From: an uncultured Alistipes sp.
GTDB lineage: Bacteria; Bacteroidota; Bacteroidia; Bacteroidales; Rikenellaceae
DNA length: 63,309 nt
Direction: 5' to 3'
NCBI GenBank assembly: GCA_947573795.1
Contig: CANPHE010000014.1
Location: forward strand, 1-63,309
In this document: one piece after another, positions 47,601 to 55,384 of the stretch
How positions within the stretch are numbered: position 1 is the stretch's first letter
Layout of the letters: every line of letters starts with the position of its first letter
Translations under genes and position numbers: made by a program
Notes under the pieces: model-generated
What the model saw: only the letters and a program-made list of their open reading frames with translations
What the model was told of the DNA's origin: nothing
Database searches by the model: none

Positions 47601-47896
47601 CCCGCTACGGGAACCGTCTGCGGCACCATGCCGATGAACGACACCGAAAGCGCGGCATCCTTGCCCGAGACGCTCAGCGAGAACTTACCGTTCGAATCGG
47701 TCGTCGTGCCGCGCGTGGTGCCCTCCTGCACCACAGCGGCCCCCACGACCGGCTGTTTCTGCTCGTTGGTCACCGTACCGCGTACGGTAACGCTCTGCTG
47801 CGCGAACGCGGAGCACCAACAGCAAACCGACAGCAACGTCGCGGCCAATAGCCGCACGACACCGCTGCTCTTCTGTTTTTGGGATAGTTTCAGCAT
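44681..47896 (-). CDS. SusC/RagA-family TonB-linked outer-membrane transporter
   Basis: The 1,071-residue transporter imports oligosaccharides through the outer membrane with TonB energy. It has a signal peptide (about residues 1-33), a carboxypeptidase-like domain (VTVRGTVTNEQKQPVVGAAV), the TonB box region EVVVTALGIKRETKALGYAV, a plug with LPLYVIDGMPVDNS, and a 22-strand barrel ending in FGFGVKVKF. It is the first gene of the locus. No HTCS, ECF sigma or anti-sigma gene is beside it, and its N-terminus has no signalling extension, so control may come from the nearby LacI protein. Confidence 0.97.
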   Translation of the reverse strand: MLKLSQKQKSSGVVRLLAATLLSVCCWCSAFAQQSVTVRGTVTNEQKQPVVGAAVVQEGTTRGTTTDSNGKFSLSVSGKDAALSVSFIGMVPQTVPVAGKTFLEIVLQEESVAVGEVVVTALGIKRETKALGYAVASVGNDDLTAGRESNIMQALVGKVAGVDISTTTAGPTGSSRVLIRGNSQLSGSNLPLYVIDGMPVDNSQLQGADGKWGGSGYDFGDVMSSINPEDIENVTILKGPSASALYGSMASNGVVMITTKSGSARKESLGIEVSSNISFTTLLSQFNDYQRVYGMGRNGSIPLTEADGRSTTQVAWGGKLDPNIKIQIYNGQWKPYGNVNNNVLSFFDTGFTAQNSVSFSNATEKTSFRFAVTDMRNKDIVPKSEFNRTNLTMRGTTRLGKTVSLDASASYVIEDVKNRPALTDNASNIGNSLVGIAPNFDQHWLKDSYKDADGNYYQWNGSDYRFNPYWVINEMRNESSRKRLMGNAKITWEITPWLKLAGRGGLDTYTFRATTFDPVSTPRQTEGRINERVMNVMQTNLEATLTFAKKYGDFDINAFVGASLWRNENEQFTSEGLKQVMPGVDDLNAFERISTTHGLYKKEVRSMFGSVSVGYKGWAYIDATIRNDVSSALSPENRSYWYPSVSGSLIFSSLFNHGDWLSFGKLRASWAQVGGDTNPYQLYLDFGLKTFTLNGQSLGQVDPQGGVIPFYDLKPTASYSTEVGLDMKFFKNRLGLDLTLYQQTTKDQIMSLPISSASGFTKSLINAGKIRNRGIELAISGTPVETKDFSWDMTLTYATNDNKVLELHPDVPSYELTAARWANAYIYAMEGQPYGVIVGQAQKRTPDGRVIVDPKTGLPTFDTDISVLGKGTYDHTFGWSHNIRWKGLNLRMLFDAKFGADMYSMSMMQAHYNGTSKNTLKGRDAWYRDQQAKVAAGSPADWVAKGGYKVDGVIPVEADGKTTYIENNIYVNPQSYWQVFQDISPEPFIVDASFIKFRELALSWDFPRRWLRKTPLAGVQLTAFARNLAILYSNVDNIDPESSYYNGNGQGFEYGSLPSRRTFGFGVKVKF

Positions 47897-48145
47897 ATTA
47901 TCAATAATTTGGTTGGTGAATATTCACAGATAGGGATACGACGTTCCGGGAGCGGCGCAGATGCACCGTTCCGGAAGCGGGAAATCGAAGACCGAGGAAA
48001 CCGTTATCGAGCACGGAACCCGAGCCGACAAATCCGAGGGGGGGGGTGCCGGCCGACACGCCGCGGCGCACCGTCGCAGCGAGACGGGCGACGGAATGCG
48101 CATCGAAAGCGGTTATCGAACGGTTACGGTTCATGGTCTGCGGGA
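47897..48145 (-). promoter_or_regulatory. susC upstream region: palindromes and a G9 tract
   Basis: This 249-bp gap holds a perfect palindrome GTGAATATTCAC (47916-47927), 20 bp before susC, overlapping a weak -7-like TATCTGTG on the minus strand. It also has GTTATCGA twice (48003-48010 and 48112-48119) in dyad-like settings and a run of nine Gs (48038-48046). A 78-codon frame crosses the gap on the minus strand but looks incidental. Promoter and operator roles are guesses from position. Confidence 0.35.
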
Positions 48146-49315
48146 TCAGAAAAGGGGTTCGCCGGCGAGAATGACTCGCTGCATCTCGATATCGGCATTG
48201 AAAATCAACAGGTCGGCATCCTTCCCGACCTCGATCGAGCCCTTGCGGTCGGCGATGCCCATCACGCGGGCCGGGGTCAGCGTCATCATCTTCACGGCAT
48301 CGGCCAGCGGCGCTTCGCCCAGGCGGTGCATCGTGCGGACGCAACGATCGGCCGTAGCCACGCTGCCCGCGAAGGCACTGCGGTCGGGCAGCTTCGCCAC
48401 ACCGTCCTCCACGACGACGGGCATGCCGTCCTTTTTCGACCCGAGGATCGATTCGCCCTCGGGCATGCCGGCGGCACGCATCGAATCGGTGATGAGGCAC
48501 GTACGGTCGGCCCCCTTGAGTTTATAGACCAGCTGCAAAAGGCTCTTGGGCAGGTGCACGCCGTCGGTGATGATCTCGACGGTCATATCGTCGAGGAAGT
48601 AAGCCGCCTCGACGATGCCCGCATAGCGGAAGGCATTGCGGCGCACGACGGACGAAGTGCAGGAGTAGAGGTGCGTGACATGGGTATAACCGTTGTCGAA
48701 GGCCTCGACGGCCTGCTCGAACAACGCGGCGGAGTGTGCGATCGAGGCCAGGATGCCTTTCGAACGGAGCACGCGGCCGAACTCCAGCGCACCGTCCAGC
48801 TCGGGAGCCAGCGAAATGCGGCGGATATCGGGGCATGCGGCCAAATAGGCCTCGTACTCCTCGGGCTTCGGATCGCGCAGGTAACGCGGGTCCTGCGCCC
48901 CGCGCATTTCGTAGGCGAAATAGGGACCTTCGAGGTGCAGCCCCGGCATGTGGGCGCCCCGTAGGTTGAGCGGCCGAGCCTCGCGGTAGACGGCGAAGGT
49001 CTCGTAGAGGTTTTCATCGGTGCTGGCCAGCGTCGTCGGGAAAATCGTCGTAGCGCCGTGGCGCGCCGCCATCTCGGCAGCCCCGAGCCACGCCTCGACC
49101 GTGCCGTCCATGAAGTCGTGGCCGCCCGCACCGTGGGTATGGATGTCGATGAATCCGGCCGAGACGTAATCGCCTCCGGCATCGGTCACCGAAGCGGCAT
49201 CGCCCCGGTATTCGCCGGCACCGACCGCCGTAATCACGCCGTCGGTCCACTCGACATATCCCCGTTCGATGCCCGAAGCAAGGATGAGCTGCGCATTCGC
49301 AATCGCACGTTTCAT
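48146..49315 (-). CDS. nagA: N-acetylglucosamine-6-phosphate deacetylase
   Basis: NagA removes the acetyl group from GlcNAc-6-P in the cytoplasm, giving GlcN-6-P for NagB. The 389-residue amidohydrolase shows the metal-binding FIDIHTHGAGGHDFMDG near residues 55-71, the HLEGPYFAYEMRGAQ motif, THVTHLYSCTSS with metal His, and the catalytic Asp in CLITDSMRAAGM. The length is normal. It lies between the MFS transporter and susC on the same strand, separated by a 200-bp gap with repeat F upstream and a regulatory-looking gap downstream. Confidence 0.96.
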   Translation of the reverse strand: MKRAIANAQLILASGIERGYVEWTDGVITAVGAGEYRGDAASVTDAGGDYVSAGFIDIHTHGAGGHDFMDGTVEAWLGAAEMAARHGATTIFPTTLASTDENLYETFAVYREARPLNLRGAHMPGLHLEGPYFAYEMRGAQDPRYLRDPKPEEYEAYLAACPDIRRISLAPELDGALEFGRVLRSKGILASIAHSAALFEQAVEAFDNGYTHVTHLYSCTSSVVRRNAFRYAGIVEAAYFLDDMTVEIITDGVHLPKSLLQLVYKLKGADRTCLITDSMRAAGMPEGESILGSKKDGMPVVVEDGVAKLPDRSAFAGSVATADRCVRTMHRLGEAPLADAVKMMTLTPARVMGIADRKGSIEVGKDADLLIFNADIEMQRVILAGEPLF

Positions 49316-49334
49316 CTTCTGTTGCGTTTTTATG

Positions 49335-49504
49335 GGTAATCCCCCTGATTTTACCCGGTCTTTCCGTTTCGGCCGGCCGAAGCCTCGCGGCGGGACGACG
49401 CGTTTTCAATTCTGACCCTCCCCTAAATCCCCTCCTCGGAGGGGACTTCCTGAAGCATTCCGTAGGTTTTCGAAAGAATATCCGTGTAAAATCGGGTGTA
49501 TTGC
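49335..49504. repeat. MITE-like intergenic repeat, family 1, copy F
   Basis: Left end GGTAATCCCCCTGATTTTAC and right end CCGTGTAAAATCGGGTGT followed by ATTGC are inverted repeats over about 23 bp. The core has CCGAAGCCTCGCGGC and the best-preserved palindrome, CCCTAAATCCCCTCCTCGG with AGGGGACTTCC after it. It lies between nagA and the MFS transporter gene. Confidence 0.7.
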
Positions 49505-49516
49505 GTTTATTGGTTT

Positions 49517-50848
49517 CTATCGTTTTTTAGTCCAGTGTTCGATCCGGTATCCGCGCAGGGCATAGAAAAGCAGGAAGACGAAGCACGGAATCGCCATCCA
49601 GTAGGCCGCCTGCGTATCGCCCAGGCGCGTAGCTTCTCCGGCATAGAGGAGCGGGAAAAGACCGCTCGCCGAGAGCGCCATCACCAGCCAGGCCGAGCCG
49701 AGGCCCGTATGGCGTCCCAGGTCGCGGATCGCCAGGGGCCAAATGCCCGAATAGAGAAAAGCGTTGGGTACGCCCATCAGAATCAGTATCCACATGGCAT
49801 CGTGGGCCTCGACCCCGAACAGCGTCGTACGACCGCCGACCGTCACCAGCGCGACCGAAGCCGCGAGGTTGAGCGCCGAGGCGATACGCAGGGCGGTGAG
49901 CTGCGACACGACGCGCGGGATCAGCACCGCACCCAGCAGGAAGCCCACGAAGGTCGTGAACAGGATCATCGGCGGCAGCAGCTTGGCCTGGGCGATATCG
50001 GTGCCGAGCGAGGCGGCCGACGTCACGAGCGTATTGATACACAAGGCCTGCGTACCCAGGTGGCAGATCATCGCCACGGTACCCAGCACCAGGTAGGGAT
50101 ATCCGAAAATGCCCCGGCCGTCGTCCTTCGCAGCAGCGGCGTCCTTACGCACATGGGTGATATCGGGCAGCGCCGAACGACGCACGTAGAGCCCGAAAGC
50201 GACCAGCACGATGGCCAGCAGCAGATAGGGCACGATCACGCGGCGGACCATCTCGTCCAGCACCGCTTCGCGCGGCAGCCCGCCGATCGTCGCGGCACCG
50301 CTCCCCAACTCTTCGAAAACCTCGGAATCGCCCGGACGAATGATGACGTAACCCAACGCCAGCGGCGCCAGGATGCCCGCCAGTTTGTTGCAGACGCCCA
50401 TGATGCTCATGCGACTGGCCGCCGACTCGATGGGGCCGATCACCGTCACGAAAGGATTGCCGGCCGTCTGCAACACCGCCAGACCGATACCCAAGAGGAA
50501 CAGCCCCGCCAAAAACAACGCGTACTGGCGCGTGAGGGCCGCCGGAATGAAGAATAGCGCACCGAGCGCCATGATGTAGAGTCCGTAGCTGATGCCGCGC
50601 TTGTAACCCACGCGATCGAGCATCACCGACGAGGGAATAGCCATCACGAGATAAGCGATATAAAAGACGAATCCGACCAGATAAGCCTGCGCGAGCGAGA
50701 GTTCGCACGTCACCTTGAAATAAGGGATCAGCACGGAGTTGACCCAGGAGATCATTCCGAAGAAAAAGAAGAGCGTTCCCATGATCGCCATGGAAGCGTA
50801 GTAACGGCGTTTGTCGCTTTGTGTCGGAGTCGGTTTTTCGGTCGGCAT
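49517..50848 (-). CDS. MFS sugar transporter (FucP/NagP type)
   Basis: This 443-residue inner-membrane protein has twelve predicted transmembrane segments and belongs to the FucP-like sugar:H+ symporters. N-terminal IMGTLFFFFGMISWVNSVLIPYF, a GFVFYIAYLVMAIPSSVMLDRVGYKRG loop and LQTAGNPFVTVIGP are family hallmarks. Lying next to nagA and divergent from nagB, it probably brings GlcNAc or a small GlcNAc oligomer into the cytoplasm, as NagP does elsewhere. Specificity is inferred from neighbours. A kinase for free GlcNAc is not adjacent; the ROK protein at 22815 is a candidate. Confidence 0.88.
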   Translation of the reverse strand: MPTEKPTPTQSDKRRYYASMAIMGTLFFFFGMISWVNSVLIPYFKVTCELSLAQAYLVGFVFYIAYLVMAIPSSVMLDRVGYKRGISYGLYIMALGALFFIPAALTRQYALFLAGLFLLGIGLAVLQTAGNPFVTVIGPIESAASRMSIMGVCNKLAGILAPLALGYVIIRPGDSEVFEELGSGAATIGGLPREAVLDEMVRRVIVPYLLLAIVLVAFGLYVRRSALPDITHVRKDAAAAKDDGRGIFGYPYLVLGTVAMICHLGTQALCINTLVTSAASLGTDIAQAKLLPPMILFTTFVGFLLGAVLIPRVVSQLTALRIASALNLAASVALVTVGGRTTLFGVEAHDAMWILILMGVPNAFLYSGIWPLAIRDLGRHTGLGSAWLVMALSASGLFPLLYAGEATRLGDTQAAYWMAIPCFVFLLFYALRGYRIEHWTKKR

Positions 50849-51039
50849 GGCAGTAGTTTTTTCCGTTCGATCGGGCGTTCTGTGTTCGATAACGGATTAA
50901 TTCGACCGCAATGTACGAAAAAATTCGTTTCATACAACACTTCATCCTCGAAAATATTTTCAGCACGCGATGAACGCAGTCGAATTATAAAATATAAACC
51001 ATTAATTATAAATAACTTAAACCAATAAAAGAAAATTTA

Positions 51040-51071
51040 TTTGGAAAATAAAAATAATTACCGTAACTTCG
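51040..51071 (+). promoter_or_regulatory. nagB promoter
   Basis: TTTG (51040-51043), 20 nt, TAACTTCG (51064-51071), one base off consensus, in a strongly A+T-rich region (50990-51065). Transcription is predicted to start near 51078, about 70 nt before the ATG. Confidence 0.65.
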
Positions 51072-51083
51072 TGCTCGAACACG
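51070..51083. promoter_or_regulatory. Possible LacI-type operator at the nagB start site
   Basis: CGTGCTCGAACACG is an imperfect palindrome centred on TCGA, the style of many LacI-family operators, and overlaps the predicted nagB start site. A LacI-type gene lies immediately downstream of nagB. A near-identical CGTGTTCGAAACACG is at 55252-55266. Confidence 0.35.
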
Positions 51084-51147
51084 GAAAGTAAAAATTTCCA
51101 CGCGGAACCGACGACAAACGAAACATACCTATATAAATTCAAACCCC

Positions 51148-51930
51148 ATGGACGGACTGATAAAAGATTTCCGCATCGACAAGCTCCGCGTACTCGTCTA
51201 CGAAACCCGCGAGCAGATGGGCCGTGCGGCTTACGAACTCTACCGGCAGAAAATCGGGACGCTGCTCGCCTCCCAGGAACGCGTGCGCGCCATCTTCGCA
51301 GCAGCGCATTCGCAGGACGACTTCCTGCGCTGCATGGCCCAGGACGAAACGCTCGACTTCAGCCGCATCGAAGCGTTCCACATGGACGAATACATCGGTC
51401 TTCAGGACGATGCATCGCAGAAATTCAGCACGTTCCTCACGCAGGCGATCTTCTCGCGGCGTCCCTTCGGACAGGTGCATCTGCTGCGCTCGAACGTCGA
51501 GGACCCCGAGGCCGAGTGCCGGCGTTATGCCGCCCTGTTGCAGGCCGCGCCGATGGATATCGTATCGCTGGGCATCGGCGAAAACGGGCATATCGCTTTC
51601 AACGATCCCCACGTGGCGCTGTTCGACGATCCGCAGACCGTGAAGATTACCACCCTCGACGAGCCCTGCCGCCAGCAGCAGGTCAACGACGGCGAATTCG
51701 CCTCGATCGACCGGGTGCCGCGTCGGGCGTTGACGCTCACCGTTCCGGCACTGCTCGCATGCCGCACGATCGTGGGAATCGTACCGCTCGACCGCAAGGC
51801 TAAAGCCGTACACGACGCCCTCTACGGCCCCATCGCGGAGAGCTGCCCCGCTTCGGTACTGCGCACGCACGACGACGCAACGCTGCTGCTCGACCGCGGA
51901 GCAGCCTGCATGTTGGAAATCGAACGATAG
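51148..51930 (+). CDS. nagB: Glucosamine-6-phosphate deaminase
   Basis: NagB converts GlcN-6-P to fructose-6-P and ammonia, linking amino sugars to glycolysis. The 260-residue protein has HMDEYIGL near residue 80 and the ring-opening motif LGIGENGHIAFNDP near residue 147, with the catalytic Asp and His regions, and TLTVPALLACRTIVGIVP near the C-terminus. Length matches the short bacterial form. It is divergent from the transporter and followed by the LacI-type gene in the same direction. Confidence 0.94.
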   Translation: MDGLIKDFRIDKLRVLVYETREQMGRAAYELYRQKIGTLLASQERVRAIFAAAHSQDDFLRCMAQDETLDFSRIEAFHMDEYIGLQDDASQKFSTFLTQAIFSRRPFGQVHLLRSNVEDPEAECRRYAALLQAAPMDIVSLGIGENGHIAFNDPHVALFDDPQTVKITTLDEPCRQQQVNDGEFASIDRVPRRALTLTVPALLACRTIVGIVPLDRKAKAVHDALYGPIAESCPASVLRTHDDATLLLDRGAACMLEIER

Positions 51931-52028
51931 TCTCGCGGCGAAACGCCGCCTTCATAAATTCGCCCCTCTCCGAAAATCCCCTCCTCGCAGGGGATTTTCG
52001 GGCGAAACCCGCAAAGCAATCGGGATAA
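51931..52028. repeat. MITE-like repeat family 1, core fragment (copy G)
   Basis: Only the core is present: GCGGCGAAACGCCGCC, ATAAATTCGCCCCTCTCCG, AAATCCCCTCCTCGCAGGGG and CCCGCAAAGCAATCGGG. The terminal inverted repeats are missing. It lies between nagB and the LacI-type gene. Confidence 0.55.
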
Positions 52029-52069
52029 GCATACCCAGTATGAGGATTTTTTCGTAAATTCGCGCGAAG

Positions 52070-53122
52070 ATGGACAGCAAGAATTACAAAGTCAAGGATA
52101 TCGCTTCCATGGCGGGCGTATCGGTCGGCACGGTCGACCGGGTGCTTCACAACCGGGGAGACGTCTCTCTCAAGAGTCGCCAGAAGGTGGAGGAGGTGCT
52201 CACGCGCATCAATTACCGGCCCAACCTGCTCGTTTCGTCCATCGGCGTGAAACGCAGCATTACCGTCGCCATCGTGCTGCCGAGCTACGGCGAAGGCGAA
52301 TACTGGCAACAGATCGAACAGGGAATCCACCGAGCGCTGTACGACTACTCGAAAATCCGCACTGCGACCAAAATATTCTATTACAACCAGTTCGACCTGT
52401 ATTCCTGCAAAGAGGCCTACCAACAGGCGCTCGACTTCGAGTGCGACGCCATGATTATCGGTCCGACGTTCCGCGACGAGACCGTGCGGCTCTCACGCAC
52501 GCTCGACGAACGGTGCACGCCTTATATCTTCGTCGATACGCTCATCCCGCAGTGCAACCAACTCGCGTTCTTCGGGCCCGACTCGCGGACGCTCGGCTAC
52601 ATCGAAGCCAAGCTGCTGGCCAATGCGATCCCCGACGACAAGGATATCGCCATCCTGCACGCCGTGCGCTCGGGAAACGAGAGTTCGTTGCAGACGGTCG
52701 TGCGCAAAGAGGGGTTCTTCGAATATTTCGACACCATGGCGCGCCGCAACCGCTTTCTCTACGCCAACTACTACAACGAGGATATCCGGCGGAGCTGGGA
52801 GGAGTTCGACCGGCTGTTCGCCGACGGAAACAACATCGGCGGAGCGGTGCTTTTCAACTCGCGGTCGTATATTTTCGCCAGCTACCTCGAACATCGCAAC
52901 ATCACCGACGTGAAGGTGATCGGCTGCGGCGTGACGGACCGCAATGCGGAGTACCTGAAGAAGGGCTACCTGTCGTTCCTGCTCTCGGAGCGCCCCGACC
53001 AACAGGGATATCTGAGTATCAAGTACATTCTCGAACACATCCTCTACGGGCAGCACGAGCGGATCGTGAAATACACCCCGATCGACATTCTGATCCGCGA
53101 AAACATCGATTTCCAACGCTGA
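52070..53122 (+). CDS. LacI-family transcriptional regulator
   Basis: The 350-residue protein has a LacI HTH (KVKDIASMAGVSVGTVDRVL, residues 7-26, then HNRGDVSLKSRQKV) and a periplasmic-binding-protein-like sensor domain (ITVAIVLPSYGEGEYWQQIE, VIGCGVTDRNAEYL). It most likely responds to an amino sugar or its phosphate and controls nagB and perhaps nagA, the transporter and the susCD locus. A possible operator lies at the nagB start. Its own promoter is unclear; TAAATTCG at 52055 would leave almost no leader. A strong terminator follows. Confidence 0.93.
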   Translation: MDSKNYKVKDIASMAGVSVGTVDRVLHNRGDVSLKSRQKVEEVLTRINYRPNLLVSSIGVKRSITVAIVLPSYGEGEYWQQIEQGIHRALYDYSKIRTATKIFYYNQFDLYSCKEAYQQALDFECDAMIIGPTFRDETVRLSRTLDERCTPYIFVDTLIPQCNQLAFFGPDSRTLGYIEAKLLANAIPDDKDIAILHAVRSGNESSLQTVVRKEGFFEYFDTMARRNRFLYANYYNEDIRRSWEEFDRLFADGNNIGGAVLFNSRSYIFASYLEHRNITDVKVIGCGVTDRNAEYLKKGYLSFLLSERPDQQGYLSIKYILEHILYGQHERIVKYTPIDILIRENIDFQR

Positions 53123-53130
53123 GAACGCAC

Positions 53131-53164
53131 AATCCCCGGCCCGCGCAACGGCCGGGGATTTTTC
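53131..53164. terminator. Intrinsic terminator after the LacI-type gene
   Basis: Arms AATCCCCGGCC and GGCCGGGGATT (53131-53141, 53150-53160) form a perfect 11-bp stem followed by TTTTTC. It may also serve the convergent TonB receptor gene. Confidence 0.88.
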
Positions 53165-53221
53165 ACGAAAAAGGGTCCGCCTTGCGAAGGCGGACCCCGA
53201 TTGCAGCCGGAAAGAGCGTGT

Positions 53222-55204
53222 CTATTTCCCGATGGTCAGCACCACACCGGCCGTAACCCATGCCCCGGGAAGCGGAATGCCGCCCATGTCGCAATAGCGC
53301 GTATCGGTGATGTTGGTCGCATCGACATAAAGCCGGCAAATGCCCTTCTCCCACGACAGGCGAGCGTCGAGCAGGAAGAAGGGATCGAACTCGCGGATCT
53401 CCGTCACCGAAGAATCGCCCGGAACGGGATAGTGGGTATAGCTGCCGTTGCGGTCGCTCAGAGTTCCCGTGAGCGACAACGACACGCGGCGCAGCATCCG
53501 CATCTCGACGGCCAGGGCCGCCTTGTGACGCAGGAAGTCGAGAGCGCTCTTGGCTACGACGTCGCTGCTGCGATCGGTCGTGACGTAGGCATACGAAAGC
53601 ACCGCACGACGCAGGAAACCTTCGCAAGCGGCATAACCGCCCGAAACCTCCACACCGTAGGTGTCGAGGCGGCTCGTCTGCTCGGAGTGCCATTTGCCGT
53701 CCATGTCCTCGCGCCATACCCAATCGATGATATCGCGTCCGGCGCGGTAGTAGGCACCGAGCGAAACATTCCAACACCCCTTCGTCCAGTCGGCGCCGAG
53801 GCGTACCGTCACGGCATGCTCGGGGGTCAGATCGAGGTTGTTGATCTGCGCGGGCGAGCTGTAATAGAGGTCCGTGAAGGTCGGCAGGCGCCGCGACTGC
53901 GATGCGGCGGCATAGAGGCGCCACGCCTCGCCGGGAGTATATCCGGCCGAGAGATTCCACAGCGCCGAGGAGCCGTAAGGGGTGAAGCTCGCACCGGCGG
54001 ACGCCGCGACGTCGAAGCGCCGCCACTGTTTCTCGTGGCGCAGCCAGACATTGCCCGTATTGCGCGCATCGGCATGGGTATAGAGACCGTGCGGGCGGGG
54101 AAGCGCCTCACCGAGGTTCGTACTGTAAATGTGGTTGTAGGCATAATCGCCTCCGAGAGTCGTCACGCCCGCGGACCAGGTATAATCGGCCCAGAGTTTA
54201 GCGCCCGCGTTGTCGGTATTGTGGCGGTTCAACGCCTGACCGCGCGTCCAGTCGTAACGGTCGAAGTTCTTGCGATAGCTCGCCGAGGCTCCGAAGGAGA
54301 AAGCGCCGGCCTGCCGCAGCCAGCGCAGCGATGCGAGGGCCGTGGAGGTATGTTCCCACTGTTCGGGGTTATAAGCTCCGTAGAAGCCGTTGGAACCGAA
54401 CGCCCGGTCCTGATAACCGGCCTGGAGGTCGAAGAACCCGGCCTGCGGCGACTCGCAGGTCGCCCGCACGAAAGCGTTGTAGGTGTCGAAATCGGTGTTG
54501 TGGCGATAGCCGTCGCTGCGGCGGTAGGAACCGGCGGCGAAGACGTTGAAACGTCCGGCCGTCACGGCACCCGAAAGATTGGCGTAGGCATAGCCGTGCT
54601 GTCCGCCGACGCCCTCGAAGCGCAGGTAGGTCGGCCGCAGCGGTGCCGTGCGGATATTCACCGCACCGGCATAGGCACCGACGCCCGGCACGCCGTCGAG
54701 CAGCTCCACCGAGGAGATGCAGTCGATATCGACCGGCAGCGAGTGGGACTGATGCCCCGTGCGGGCATCCGTGAAATCGATTCCGTTGAGAAGGACCATC
54801 GTTTGGTCGAAAGAGCCGCCCCGGACGGAGATATCGGCCTGTGCCCCCTTGCCTCCGCGTTCGCGGAGATCGACCGCAGGAGCCAGGCGCAGGGCGGCTT
54901 CCAGAGTTTGGACAGGCGCCGCGGCCTGGGCTTTCCGGTCGAAAAGCGGGGTTTGCGACTGCGCGGTTCTCGCCGGAGCCGTCTGGCTCCCTGAGATACC
55001 CACTTCGCGGATGCGCATCGTCTTGGCGACGGCCGTAGAATCGGCTTCTTGCGCAACTGCGGTCTCAGCCGCAAGCAGCAGGATCGACATCCCGACGGCG
55101 AGCACTCCGATGGTCACCGGACGGTGGAGACTCGCGAAGACCGACCAGCCTTTGCGGTTCCATCGCCGGAAGCAGGGAGCCTGCTTGATAGAGATGTTTT
55201 CCAT
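53222..55204 (-). CDS. TonB-dependent outer-membrane receptor (not SusC type)
   Basis: The 660-residue receptor starts at ATG 55204; codons further upstream overlap a terminator hairpin. The N-terminus has an unusually long, basic leader before a hydrophobic segment (about residues 28-50). A short plug follows with ALRLAPAVDLRERGGKGAQA, DISVRGGSFDQTMVLLNGI and VPGVGAYAGAVNIRT, and then a barrel ending in GAWVTAGVVLTIGK. It lacks the SusC carboxypeptidase-like domain and has no SusD partner, so it probably takes up a small chelate such as a siderophore or cobalamin; no cobalamin riboswitch is visible. It lies downstream of the pectate lyase but behind a terminator. Confidence 0.9.
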   Translation of the reverse strand: MENISIKQAPCFRRWNRKGWSVFASLHRPVTIGVLAVGMSILLLAAETAVAQEADSTAVAKTMRIREVGISGSQTAPARTAQSQTPLFDRKAQAAAPVQTLEAALRLAPAVDLRERGGKGAQADISVRGGSFDQTMVLLNGIDFTDARTGHQSHSLPVDIDCISSVELLDGVPGVGAYAGAVNIRTAPLRPTYLRFEGVGGQHGYAYANLSGAVTAGRFNVFAAGSYRRSDGYRHNTDFDTYNAFVRATCESPQAGFFDLQAGYQDRAFGSNGFYGAYNPEQWEHTSTALASLRWLRQAGAFSFGASASYRKNFDRYDWTRGQALNRHNTDNAGAKLWADYTWSAGVTTLGGDYAYNHIYSTNLGEALPRPHGLYTHADARNTGNVWLRHEKQWRRFDVAASAGASFTPYGSSALWNLSAGYTPGEAWRLYAAASQSRRLPTFTDLYYSSPAQINNLDLTPEHAVTVRLGADWTKGCWNVSLGAYYRAGRDIIDWVWREDMDGKWHSEQTSRLDTYGVEVSGGYAACEGFLRRAVLSYAYVTTDRSSDVVAKSALDFLRHKAALAVEMRMLRRVSLSLTGTLSDRNGSYTHYPVPGDSSVTEIREFDPFFLLDARLSWEKGICRLYVDATNITDTRYCDMGGIPLPGAWVTAGVVLTIGK

Positions 55205-55251
55205 GTGTTTGGTTTGAGTTTGAACAATCGCGGGAGTCGGTACACCGGCGT

Positions 55252-55266
55252 CGTGTTCGAAACACG
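55252..55266. promoter_or_regulatory. Palindrome in the TonB receptor leader, like the nagB operator
   Basis: CGTGTTCGAAACACG resembles the CGTGCTCGAACACG at the nagB start site. It lies about 50 bp before the receptor ATG. Shared regulation by the LacI protein is speculative. Confidence 0.25.
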
Positions 55267-55288
55267 AGCCGACGATATCGCAACCCGC

Positions 55289-55342
55289 AAAAAAACAGCG
55301 GTTTCGAACGCTTCCCGGCTGCACACCGCGTTCGAACCGCTG
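55289..55342 (-). terminator. Strong hairpin terminator between pectate lyase and TonB receptor
   Basis: On the minus strand CAGCGGTTCGAACGC pairs with GCGTTCGAAACCGCTG (one bulged base), followed by seven Ts. A perfect -7-like TATCTTTG (55350-55343) ends exactly where the hairpin begins. Either the hairpin ends the pectate lyase transcript and the box is chance, or the receptor transcript starts inside the hairpin. Confidence 0.8.
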
Positions 55343-55384
55343 CAAAGATACGCTTTTCGGGCGTTTTCCGGCTCCGAAAGGCCG

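Noticed and set aside
45164..47851. 895-codon plus-strand open frame opposite susC
   Set aside because: Antisense shadow; Arg/His/Val-rich low-complexity product.
47901..48145. 78-codon minus-strand frame (MNRNRSITAF...) upstream of susC
   Set aside because: It crosses the G9 tract, has no family match I recognise and no clear start signals; it reads as chance in a high-GC gap.
55205..55384. Cobalamin riboswitch upstream of the TonB receptor
   Set aside because: The conserved B12 box and adenosylcobalamin core are not present; only a GGGAAG-like string inside a terminator stem.
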